Assembly (NCBI GenBank): GCA_944326125.1
Contig: CALVCR010000066.1
Span: forward strand, 1 to 36,407
Length of the DNA: 36,407 nucleotides
Source: Candidatus Gastranaerophilales bacterium
GTDB lineage: Bacteria > Cyanobacteriota > Vampirovibrionia > Gastranaerophilales > Gastranaerophilaceae
Direction: 5' to 3'
Part shown: one piece after another, positions 17,601-25,096 of the stretch
Layout of the letters: each line of letters starts with the position of its first letter
Numbering within the stretch: the first letter of the stretch is position 1
Program-made: the position numbers and the translations under genes
The notes under the pieces: generated by a model
What the model was told of the DNA's origin: nothing
Seen by the model: only the letters and a program-made list of their open reading frames with translations
Database searches by the model: none

Positions 17601-20600
17601 CAATTTTCCGTCAGCGCCTATACCGATGGAAATATTGTAATTTGCAAGCTTGTTAGAAAGCGATTCTATGGTTTCATCACTATTAATATTTAATATTGAA
17701 CGATTACCGTCGCTGTATACATATACCTGTCCCGATGTAATTCCAAGATTATTACCTGAAGAATCAACAAGTTCTGAAAGTTTTGTTGTCATTGAAACTG
17801 TTTGAGTAGTAGTAATTGTCTTAGTCAAAGGTTTTGTAGACGTCTGAGACACCGGTGCAGTTGACGACGGGCTTAAAGGCGGAGTACTTGGAATAATTAA
17901 ACGATACGAATCAGACATTTGTGCAGAAGACGAGGTTGAGTAAGACTTGCCTTCACCGACTTCAATATTAAACCCGCCTGCTAACGCGCTATCCATACTA
18001 TAAATATAACCATCACCGCCGGATTCTATTGTAAGTTTATGAGTTGTATCAGAGAATGAGACAACTACGCCATTGTCGTTAAGGGCTTGTACAAAGTCAT
18101 CAATAGTATCAGTTGAGCTGAATGTAATTGTAGTATATGCTCCACTGTCGGAGGAAGCAACAACTACGGAAAAAGAGTTTTTGAGTATATTGGTTGATAT
18201 AAGCGATAAAGAAGACTCTGAAATTATTGGATCTTTTTTCATATATGGCGAAAGAGGGACAGAAACAGAGTCCGTAATTCCAGTAGGTCTGGTTGTCGGC
18301 AGGCGTAATGCATTCGCAAGCTGAGTCGATATTTTATCAACACTATATGATCCCGAACCCTCGCCGGAAATCGTTATTTTTCCGCCGCTAAATGATGCAT
18401 CTATATCATAACTGGCCAGTTTGGAAATTATTGTTCCTATAGTAGCAGTAGTGCTAAATGTAACAGCTACAGTACCTCCGGTAGTAGTAGTTAATGTAAT
18501 AGTCTGGGTAGAAGTAACCCCAAGCGTAGCTAACGTAGTAGAAATCGTAGCAGTCTTTGCAATACTTATAGGAATAGTAGGATCGGTACTCACAGGAAGA
18601 TTCGTATTCCTTTCAGTAGTGTCGGATGCTGACATAGTTGATACACCGGGGTTCGTTGACTGTTCAATAACAGAGAAAGACGGAAGTTCCGGAATGACAG
18701 GCCTACCCGGATCTATTATTGTCCCTTCATTGGGCTGAGTAGAAGTGGTCTGCTTCGTCATATAAGTAATAACGTTATCAGATACCCAATCAGTTTCTCC
18801 CATACTGGAAGCCCAATCAAAACCAAGAGCATCCATTAAAGCACCGGTAAGATAAGAATTACCTGAATCAGATGTTATCTTAATAGTTGCACCTTCTATA
18901 GCAGGACCAGAAGTCCCATCGCTGATAATAGTCGCGGTATATCCGTTATTATCAAGGAATTTAAAGAATTCTTCAAGTGTAGTTTCTGCAGTTAAGGATT
19001 CGGTACCAAATAATCTCGCTACATACCCACTAACTACATTATTTTTAATAAGAGTGTCTCCCGTACCAAGTTTAGCCGGATCAATACCCAAATCTGCAAA
19101 GGTTGTAGTTAGGTCAGGGGTGATACACATAGTAACATTTGCAACCACCGCTGAAGAAGAAGTCTGCCCTATACCAGAACTTGCTCCAGAGCCTTCTGTT
19201 TCAACGCCGAAATCTTCAAGGAGAGCGCCTTCTGCATAAACTCCGGAAGATGTATCAAATGAAAGTTTTCCGAAGGACATCGTCACATCAATACCATTAT
19301 CTGCAAACACATCAATAAGATCCTGGAATGTAGCATCCTGTGTAAATGTATAGCCACCAGTAACCGCACCGGTAGCAGAGTCTTTAAAAGTTATAATAAA
19401 ATCACTTGTTTCTGCTACACTGGAGAGTTCTGTTGTTTTATTCGCAATCTGCCCGGTAACCTGTGAATTTCCAGTAGTAAATGACGGAGGAAGGGGTGAA
19501 CCGGCCGTCTCAAGTCCGACGAGTTCTTCAAACTGGGTATTAGCAATCACTCCGCCTTCAATCTTGAATACACCATCTTCAAGTGAAGCAGTCGCACCAT
19601 GTCCGTTTATCCAACTTATCATTTGTCCGAATGTTGTTGTTTCAGCCATTGTAGTCGTATAAGAAGCTCCATCAACAGTCATGGTAAACTTTTCTGTTCC
19701 TACAAACCCAATATCACCCAATGTAGAATTTAAATCCACATCAGTTTCTTCTGTAATTACGGCATAAACCGGATCAGAAGATGTATACTTTCCTGAAATC
19801 ACTTCTTTAAAGCCAAATATTTGGCTAATCAAGGCACCTGTACCCGAGCTTGGAGAAGCAAGTGTTGCACCGCTGATAGTAAGTTTTGAAGTAGCAGAAT
19901 CGAAATCAGCGGAAATACCCTTTGCATCTAAAGCACTAATCATACCCTGTATTGTCATATCAGAAGTTAAAGTTACGGTCACATTTCCAACACCCTGCAC
20001 ATCAAACGTTACAGGCGTTGTACCGTCTGTAAGCCCGAGAGAACTCAGTTTAGTAGTCAAAGATGCATTAACAGTCTCAGAGCTTTCATATTTTAAAGAT
20101 TCAGATTTAGAATGCGCAGACCCGGAGGTTATATTGTCTACAAAATCAGTACCATACAATTTCGTTAGCAGATCCGTACCTTGAATAAGACTCGGATCTG
20201 TTTCTATTATTTCACCGGTATCTACAAGACTTTGAACCTCAGAATCGCTCAAGGCTGCAAAAGTGCCGCCTGTTATTGTAAGAACCCCCGTATTAGAATC
20301 AATACTGGCACTTATACCCATCTTTGAATAATCATTGATCAGATCCCCGATAGTCATATCTTCAGAAATTTTTTCGTAATAGGTATCTCCATCGCCGTTT
20401 GTTACCTTAAGATACCCTGCCTTAACACCAAGGTCTTCTACAAGACGAGTATCTCTCGTCGCTATCACATCGTTTGTAACAGTCTCTTGCAAAGCATTAC
20501 CGGTAACAATTCCTGTGAGAGGACTCGATGTCAAGTCAAACGCATCAATTGCATCAAATGTTCCTCCGACTATCTCTCCTCCTGAAATAGTAACAGTGCC

Positions 20601-21794
20601 GTCATCATTCAAAGAAGCTGTAAGACCTGACGCTTCCAAACCATCAAATAGATCTCCCAGAGTACTTGTTGAATTTAAAGTTATTGTAGCCGTTTCATTA
20701 TTAGAGTTTCTCACCACAACGGTATCGCCATCAGCAACCCCTGTATCCACTATATCATCAAGCAGAGTATCTAAAGTAGCTGTTGTAACATCGGTAACAA
20801 CAGTAGTATAAGTTAGGTCTTCGCTTTCCTGAATGTTTGAATTAACATCTTGTACCAAGCCAAAAGCAGCAATAAGACCTGTTGTCCCATCATTTGTTAT
20901 AATTGCATCTTCCAGTTTAAAAGTTCCGTCGGTTAACGATGCATTAATATTCTCATCCTTTAACGCCTGTATAAATTCCCCTAAAGTAGTATTTTCATCA
21001 ATTTCAACATTATAAATTGCATCATTAGCTTCTATTGTCAGAGTACCGGCTTTTACGCCCAGATCAGACATCAAAGTATTTTCATCGGCAGCTTTGTATA
21101 TGGTATCTTCATTTTTAATTGTCAACTTATCACTTTGATAACCTTCATTAACACCTTCAAGATGTAATGCATTGACTATACCGGTGTTATCAATATCATT
21201 TATATCATTAACACCGAGATTTATATTAAAAATACCTGTATCATTATTAAAACTTGCATTAACCCCGATATTATTCAATTTGTCAATAAAAGTCTGAATT
21301 GTATCGTTTTCACTAATATACAGATTTTGTTGTATTCCGTTAACGTTAACCCCTATATTTCCGGCTTTTACCCCCAAATTTATAAGTTTAGAATCGGAAG
21401 TAGCTGTTGTAGTAGAAACTATTGTTGTTGTGTACTTATACCCACTCACTGCCTGGGTTGAGGTTGCCAGCTTATCAACGTCAATTTCATATGTAGCTTC
21501 TTTAGCTTCTGCAGTAGCGATTGCGGATAATATATCGGCATTTGATGATGTAGCAAGGTTTTGGGCAAAAATGTCCATTGAGCCTATATTAAACTTTGTG
21601 TCTGTTACCTTCTCCAATACAGAACGAAATGATGTAAAAAACGACTTAATATTAGCTACGGCTTCACGGGTGGTGGTGACTAAATCTTTTTCTTCTTCAA
21701 GCTCGGTGACTTTCGCTTGTTTCAATGATACAAGCGATTCTACCCATGATGATGTATCTAAACCTGATGCTAATCCGCTGAATGAAATAGTCAT
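14667..21794 (-). CDS. Giant FliD-like flagellar cap protein (hook-associated protein 2 type), paralogue 1
   Basis: A 2375-residue protein; ordinary FliD has about 400-700. FliD caps the flagellar filament and folds incoming flagellin. Residues 1-~110 are a FliD N-domain (SGLASGLDTSSWVESLVSLK, then a coiled-coil region). Residues ~2154-2375 are a FliD C-domain (VIDAYNELM, FKNLDAIGI, VTGYFDSAD, and a final coiled coil ending NMQNQYSSFLSF). Between them lie about 17 Flagellin-IN-like repeats and a Pro-rich linker near residues 1050-1090. There is no signal peptide, consistent with export through the flagellar secretion system. The ribosome site is weak (AGGA in a leader hairpin). Whether it is a true cap, a tip fibre or an adhesin is unknown; no other flagellar gene is near. 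Confidence 0.85.
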   Translation of the reverse strand: MTISFSGLASGLDTSSWVESLVSLKQAKVTELEEEKDLVTTTREAVANIKSFFTSFRSVLEKVTDTKFNIGSMDIFAQNLATSSNADILSAIATAEAKEATYEIDVDKLATSTQAVSGYKYTTTIVSTTTATSDSKLINLGVKAGNIGVNVNGIQQNLYISENDTIQTFIDKLNNIGVNASFNNDTGIFNINLGVNDINDIDNTGIVNALHLEGVNEGYQSDKLTIKNEDTIYKAADENTLMSDLGVKAGTLTIEANDAIYNVEIDENTTLGEFIQALKDENINASLTDGTFKLEDAIITNDGTTGLIAAFGLVQDVNSNIQESEDLTYTTVVTDVTTATLDTLLDDIVDTGVADGDTVVVRNSNNETATITLNSTSTLGDLFDGLEASGLTASLNDDGTVTISGGEIVGGTFDAIDAFDLTSSPLTGIVTGNALQETVTNDVIATRDTRLVEDLGVKAGYLKVTNGDGDTYYEKISEDMTIGDLINDYSKMGISASIDSNTGVLTITGGTFAALSDSEVQSLVDTGEIIETDPSLIQGTDLLTKLYGTDFVDNITSGSAHSKSESLKYESSETVNASLTTKLSSLGLTDGTTPVTFDVQGVGNVTVTLTSDMTIQGMISALDAKGISADFDSATSKLTISGATLASPSSGTGALISQIFGFKEVISGKYTSSDPVYAVITEETDVDLNSTLGDIGFVGTEKFTMTVDGASYTTTMAETTTFGQMISWINGHGATASLEDGVFKIEGGVIANTQFEELVGLETAGSPLPPSFTTGNSQVTGQIANKTTELSSVAETSDFIITFKDSATGAVTGGYTFTQDATFQDLIDVFADNGIDVTMSFGKLSFDTSSGVYAEGALLEDFGVETEGSGASSGIGQTSSSAVVANVTMCITPDLTTTFADLGIDPAKLGTGDTLIKNNVVSGYVARLFGTESLTAETTLEEFFKFLDNNGYTATIISDGTSGPAIEGATIKITSDSGNSYLTGALMDALGFDWASSMGETDWVSDNVITYMTKQTTSTQPNEGTIIDPGRPVIPELPSFSVIEQSTNPGVSTMSASDTTERNTNLPVSTDPTIPISIAKTATISTTLATLGVTSTQTITLTTTTGGTVAVTFSTTATIGTIISKLASYDIDASFSGGKITISGEGSGSYSVDKISTQLANALRLPTTRPTGITDSVSVPLSPYMKKDPIISESSLSLISTNILKNSFSVVVASSDSGAYTTITFSSTDTIDDFVQALNDNGVVVSFSDTTHKLTIESGGDGYIYSMDSALAGGFNIEVGEGKSYSTSSSAQMSDSYRLIIPSTPPLSPSSTAPVSQTSTKPLTKTITTTQTVSMTTKLSELVDSSGNNLGITSGQVYVYSDGNRSILNINSDETIESLSNKLANYNISIGIGADGKLYFNGNNNSYLTTDGLTSNVSNILDKLNISNDWSTSYDTVSDPLKEQINNEGVITSDAKLVDLRGSDGALLGITTGAYYIYENGVRLTETITADTTVADFLATLNAHGITASLGSDGSISISGRNNSYIETAQTSGSNSNIVDTLFPDWKYINTYTSDALKSKVESVQNITNDTKFANIDGINYEEGFITVNNNGVKTNISLSVDETIGSLISKLNAYGFNAGLDQNGSLVVSANGNITLENYTGSEKASNALEILGIDSANWIKTNIYESSDLDKIEISTIETAVTRDTKLSELGITSGEYYIYNNGVRYTAMVSADDTLDSFIQTLQQFGIQASLNIQDGKSSLKILGNGDSYVAKSNSVLNASNIVDVLFPNGMDTSYNYNASLTETVTTTSTDLINEDTLLSDLDKDWGGSKLKSEGTLVLNVNGEAKTINITADDTIGSLIDKLETAGITASVSEGVFTIQSGFDEISINTAASSSNLVTNLDLTFHDDLGGYAASSDTVMQTVTTYEERTLSVSNYADNSTKLSLMNISSGSLTIYKDGQRAVVQVDSEETFSEFRSRVASALQGVDVKFENGILTFFANDGGDLQIGTTTDTSNLSAVAGLTKNEDGTITSARELYKVNATSRIMESGLFRLGDVTEGTFTIGNAVFTIDNTTTVNDLISQINSSEDANATAYWDSIDGRLVITSRATGSSLINIESGTSNFTDIMGFTSTEINPDGSTVRRLSVENQTLGSNASFTINGTRYTSTSNTVTSDISRIEGVTINLKDVSEEGPVTLTIERDKEVVADAIEDVIDAYNELMTNVNDAISIEGDLHGETTLKLIRTQLRSLMTSSLSGNSTFKNLDAIGISSEAASGTNIDTENVDMLYFDREKFLEAYGEHPEELKSFLVGTDDNPGVLSKVENLIESTLASVTGYFDSADSSFADQIQRIDEKITRQTRSVERYRTRLEAKFQTMDLLIANMQNQYSSFLSF
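15345..21404 (-). repeat. Array of about 17 Flagellin-IN-like protein repeats in paralogue 1
   Basis: From residue ~131 to ~2150 a unit of roughly 90-130 residues recurs. Its pattern is: T-K-L-S-x-L-G-(I/V), a beta hairpin with NG or DG, D-(D/E)-T-I-G-x-(L/F)-I-x-x-L, then G-I-x-A-S-(L/F), and finally G-x-(L/F)-x-I-x-G. The copies are diverged, so this is an old array rather than a fresh tandem duplication. I counted units by eye. Confidence 0.75.
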
Positions 21795-21796
21795 AA

Positions 21797-21836
21797 AGCT
21801 GCTGTCCTGCGCCGTTTTAGTCTACCTTAAGCAGCT
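21797..21836 (-). promoter_or_regulatory. Leader hairpin at the start of giant FliD paralogue 1
   Basis: In the mRNA AGCUGCU (21836-21830) can pair with AGCAGCU (21803-21797), closing a 26-base loop that holds the only Shine-Dalgarno-like AGGA. The stem ends 2 bases before the AUG, so it could limit translation. Confidence 0.4.
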
Positions 21837-21945
21837 GCAAATATTCTCGTATCGGGGTAACTGCCTTGTCTTACAGAATCTTTCTCTTATTAATACTACA
21901 TGTGTGTTTCCAGTTGAAAATAATGCATCGCTACTTTATATACTT

Positions 21946-21974
21946 AGTATAGCATAAATGATATGTTTTTACAA
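21946..21974 (-). promoter_or_regulatory. Promoter of giant FliD paralogue 1
   Basis: On the minus strand TTGTAA (21974-21969), 17 bases, TATACT (21951-21946), preceded by TGC (extended -10). The leader would be about 145 bases. It is a sigma-70-type promoter, not the GCCGATAA type used by the flagellar sigma-28. Confidence 0.65.
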
Positions 21975-22010
21975 GTGGCACTTATTTTACTTATTAAAAA
22001 AGCTGTTTCA

Positions 22011-22038
22011 TTGTCTGTTTTCATGCTAAAATTATAAA
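22011..22038 (+). promoter_or_regulatory. Promoter of the arnT-like-waaA pair
   Basis: TTGTCT (22011-22016), 16 bases, TATAAA (22033-22038). An overlapping extended -10, TGCTAAAAT (22024-22032), is an alternative. GGAGGAG (22044-22050) is the ribosome site. Confidence 0.45.
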
Positions 22039-22054
22039 CACTTGGAGGAGAGAT

Positions 22055-23722
22055 ATGGGAAAGATTCTCAGAATTAAGAACTTTATACTCAAACATCCGG
22101 AATTTTTTACAATTCTTGGACTAGGAGTATTGTTTTACTTTATTTTCTTTGCAGGAATAGGAACTTACGCTCTTATGGATGTTGATGAGTCAAGATATGT
22201 TTCAATGTCCAAAGATATGTTTTTATCAAGAGATTTTTTAACACTTTATCTTAATAATGAGTTCTTTTTTGAAAAACCTCCTCTATATTTTTGGGGAGAA
22301 TGTATTTCCTTTGCTCTTTTTGGAAAAATCAATGAATTTACTGCAAGATTTCCTGTTGCATTATACGGAACTCTTTGCTGTTACCTTGCATATTTTATGG
22401 GAAGAAAAATTATCTCAAGAGGATATGGCGTAATAACAGCACTTATTCTTGCAACAAGCCTTGAATTTGTTATTTTGGCCAAATTTGCAATACTGGATAT
22501 AGTTGTTGCAGCCTGTATTTGGGCTTCTATATGTTTTGGAATATCCGTATATTTTTGCAGAGAATCACATAAAAAATTCTTCTGGTGGATGTTTTATATA
22601 TTCTCAGGCCTTGCTGTAATGGCAAAAGGAATACCGGGTTTTGTCGTACCATTTGGAACCATGTTTTTTGTATCGATTGCGGCAGGCAAGTTTAAAGAAA
22701 TTTTTAAACCCCAGTATTTTCTGGTGGGAATGGGGTTATTTCTACTAGTTACCTTACCCTGGCATTTAATAATGTTTAAGCTGCACAACCCTTTATTCTG
22801 GGACGAATACATTATAAAGCATCATTTAAAAAGGTTTCTAGGGGAGGGCGGTATTAACCGTACACAACCTTTCTACTTTTATTTTTTGACATTACTCTGG
22901 GGATTTTTCCCTTGGAGCATTTCTTGTCTAAGTGTATGGATCAAAGATTTAGTAAAAATTATTAAAGAAAAGAATTGGAGCTTTGACATCAAAGCATTAA
23001 GCACGGAACAAAGATTTATTTTTTATAATGTAATTACAGTCGTATTTACATTATTGTTCTTCACATCATCAAAAACAAAACTTATAACATATATTCTTCC
23101 TATGTATGGCTCTTTAGCCTGCATTGGAGCTTATGTTTGGTATAATTACATTAAAAAGATTTCTAATGAAAAAATTATTAATATAACGGTTTATGTTGTC
23201 GGCGGCATATTTTTATTCGCGACACTGGCATCCATATTAACACCAATTTATCTTCCAAAGCAGCTATATCAAGATATATCGACAGTCAAAACCTTTTGTG
23301 TAGTTACATCCTTCGCTTTTGGATTGGCTTCAATCATGTTTGCAAAAAGAAAGTTATATAAAGCGGTTTTTGCCTCTTATATACTTTTAATTCTTGCTTT
23401 TTCAGCTTATGCAACAGAAAAATTCTTTGAAATAGACTATGCCTTCGGACAAGCAGACCTTTTAAAATTTGCGGAATATGCAAAAAAGCATAACGTCACA
23501 CTTACAACCTACGGATTTGCCCAAAAATATTCCCTTATTTTTTACAGCGGGCAGCCTGTTTTGTATAAAAAGCATATGAAACCTTCTGAGCTGGAAAAAG
23601 CTCTGGATAAAGATAAAAATATGGTTATTATTCCTTATAAAAAAATGGACGAAGTTAAGGACGTCAATTTTGATATAATTAAAAACGGAAGAAGATATGC
23701 ACTTGTTGATGAGGATATGTAA
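22055..23722 (+). CDS. ArnT-like family 39/83 membrane glycosyltransferase
   Basis: A 555-residue integral membrane protein with about 11-13 hydrophobic segments, the size of ArnT. The first periplasmic loop carries DVDESRYV (42-49), with the acidic residues that bind the polyprenyl-phosphate sugar donor, and FFEKPPLYFW (71-80), a hallmark of the ArnT/PMT-like family. Such enzymes move a sugar such as aminoarabinose from undecaprenyl phosphate onto lipid A or another envelope acceptor. Neighbouring waaA (one-base stop-start overlap) supports an LPS role. The exact sugar is unknown; no arn pathway genes are present, so calling it arnT would be too specific. Confidence 0.85.
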   Translation: MGKILRIKNFILKHPEFFTILGLGVLFYFIFFAGIGTYALMDVDESRYVSMSKDMFLSRDFLTLYLNNEFFFEKPPLYFWGECISFALFGKINEFTARFPVALYGTLCCYLAYFMGRKIISRGYGVITALILATSLEFVILAKFAILDIVVAACIWASICFGISVYFCRESHKKFFWWMFYIFSGLAVMAKGIPGFVVPFGTMFFVSIAAGKFKEIFKPQYFLVGMGLFLLVTLPWHLIMFKLHNPLFWDEYIIKHHLKRFLGEGGINRTQPFYFYFLTLLWGFFPWSISCLSVWIKDLVKIIKEKNWSFDIKALSTEQRFIFYNVITVVFTLLFFTSSKTKLITYILPMYGSLACIGAYVWYNYIKKISNEKIINITVYVVGGIFLFATLASILTPIYLPKQLYQDISTVKTFCVVTSFAFGLASIMFAKRKLYKAVFASYILLILAFSAYATEKFFEIDYAFGQADLLKFAEYAKKHNVTLTTYGFAQKYSLIFYSGQPVLYKKHMKPSELEKALDKDKNMVIIPYKKMDEVKDVNFDIIKNGRRYALVDEDM

Positions 23723-24960
23723 TGTTTCAAGTTATATGTGAAATACTTTTTAAAATTATAGAACCCATAGTACTAATAGTACTAAAAAAAACAGGTTACC
23801 CGAAAGATGCTGTATTGAGAAAAAAAGCAATCTTTGAGGAATCCGGTTTTTCAAAAGATGATTTTGTAATAATGTTCCATGGCGTTTCTGTTGGGGAGGT
23901 TATGGCACTTGAAAGACTTGTAAAAAAGACACGTAGCTGTTTCCCTGACGCAAAAATTGTTGTGACAACCGGAACCCACACAGGGCAGGATATTGCACAC
24001 AAAAAATTTGACGGAACTGCAGATTTAATCACATATTTTCCTCTTGATCTTCCAAGCATTATAAATACTTTTCTGGATAAAGTTAACCCTAAAATTATCA
24101 TGATTGCTGAAACTGAGATCTGGCCTAATTTTGCAATTGAAACAAAAAAAAGGAATATTAAACTTTTTGTAATTAACGGAAGAATCTCTGATAAAAGCTT
24201 TAAAACATACAGGATATTTAAACTATTCTTTAAACCATTTTTAAAATTATATACAGGAATTTACACTCAGAGTGATGATGATAACCGAAAATTCCTTTAT
24301 CTCGGTGCAAATCCTGAAACTACTAAAAGAATGAACAATCTTAAATTCGATATTACAAAACCTGATATCGATTTTACATTTAACAAAGATGGGGCAATAA
24401 TCATGCTGGCAGGTTCCACACACCACGGAGAGGATGAAATTGTCTTAAAAACATTCAAACAGCTTAGAGAAAGACACCCCGGTCTAAAATTAATACTTGC
24501 ACCAAGACATTTAACAAGAAGAGATGAAGTAACAAAACTTGTTGAAGCAACAAACTTTAAATATGATTTCCGCTCAAATAACCGTACCGGCATGGAAGGG
24601 ATCGATATCCTTATACTTGATACATTGGGAGAACTCGGCAAAATGTATTTCTTCTGTGATTTCGCCTTCATAGGAGGAAGCTTCAATAAAACAGGCGGTC
24701 ATAACCCCCTTGAAGCACTTGTCTTTAACAAGCCAGTTATCTCAGGCCCTTCAATACATAACTTCAGAGATATTTACGGAATAATTGAAAAAGCTGGAGC
24801 CGGTTTTGTAGTTAAAAATCAGGGCAAGTTTTTTGCCATTGCTGAAAAATTTCTTTCCGACAAAACCTTTTTCCAAAAAACAATTGAATCAGGAACCGGC
24901 GTTTTTGCGGAACAACAAGGAGCTATGGAATTTGTATTAAATAACATATTAACATCTTGA
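23722..24960 (+). CDS. waaA: 3-deoxy-D-manno-octulosonic acid (Kdo) transferase
   Basis: A 412-residue GT30 enzyme that adds Kdo from CMP-Kdo to lipid IVA, the first step of LPS core assembly at the inner membrane. An N-terminal hydrophobic anchor (about 8-21) is followed by HGVSVGEV (53-60, with the catalytic Glu), AETEIWPN (129-136), NGRISDKSF (152-160), AGSTHHGE (230-237), PRH (261-263) and GGSFNKTGGHNPLEA (318-332), all canonical. It is translationally coupled to the ArnT-like gene. Its presence implies an LPS-bearing outer membrane. The stop codon overlaps the -35 box of the second giant FliD promoter. Confidence 0.95.
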   Translation: MFQVICEILFKIIEPIVLIVLKKTGYPKDAVLRKKAIFEESGFSKDDFVIMFHGVSVGEVMALERLVKKTRSCFPDAKIVVTTGTHTGQDIAHKKFDGTADLITYFPLDLPSIINTFLDKVNPKIIMIAETEIWPNFAIETKKRNIKLFVINGRISDKSFKTYRIFKLFFKPFLKLYTGIYTQSDDDNRKFLYLGANPETTKRMNNLKFDITKPDIDFTFNKDGAIIMLAGSTHHGEDEIVLKTFKQLRERHPGLKLILAPRHLTRRDEVTKLVEATNFKYDFRSNNRTGMEGIDILILDTLGELGKMYFFCDFAFIGGSFNKTGGHNPLEALVFNKPVISGPSIHNFRDIYGIIEKAGAGFVVKNQGKFFAIAEKFLSDKTFFQKTIESGTGVFAEQQGAMEFVLNNILTS

Positions 24961-24985
24961 ATTTGCAATATATGAATGTTATACT
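24957..24985 (+). promoter_or_regulatory. Promoter of giant FliD paralogue 2
   Basis: TTGAAT (24957-24962), 17 bases, TATACT (24980-24985), preceded by TGT. Spacing, -10 box and extended -10 match the paralogue 1 promoter. The leader is about 105 bases. Confidence 0.62.
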
Positions 24986-24999
24986 GAATATATAACAAG

Positions 25000-25054
25000 A
25001 ACAGTTAAGTTTACCCTGTAAGTTTTTGTGAAAGGATCCAAAAACTAAACTGTT
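25000..25054 (+). promoter_or_regulatory. Leader stem-loop of giant FliD paralogue 2
   Basis: AGTTTTTG (25021-25028) pairs with CAAAAACT (25039-25046), and AACAGTT (25000-25006) pairs with AACTGTT (25048-25054), leaving a 14-base bulge on the 5' side. An alternative pairing of 25000-25012 with sequence around 25043-25054 is possible, so the leader could switch shape. Confidence 0.4.
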
Positions 25055-25096
25055 TTTAGAAAAACGGATATTTTATCATACAGAGACGGCAAGTAT

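Noticed and set aside
15345-21404. The giant repeat array as a CRISPR or DNA-level tandem repeat
   Set aside because: Unit length is variable, similarity is at protein level only, and there are no identical spaced repeats.
14667-21794. An autotransporter or RTX-type adhesin reading of the giant proteins
   Set aside because: There is no signal peptide, beta-barrel or calcium nonapeptide; both termini are FliD-like instead.
21430-21957. A 175-codon plus-strand frame over the start of giant FliD paralogue 1; a similar one lies on the minus strand at 25045-25431
   Set aside because: The two shadows resemble each other only because the FliD starts they oppose are paralogous; neither has a ribosome site.
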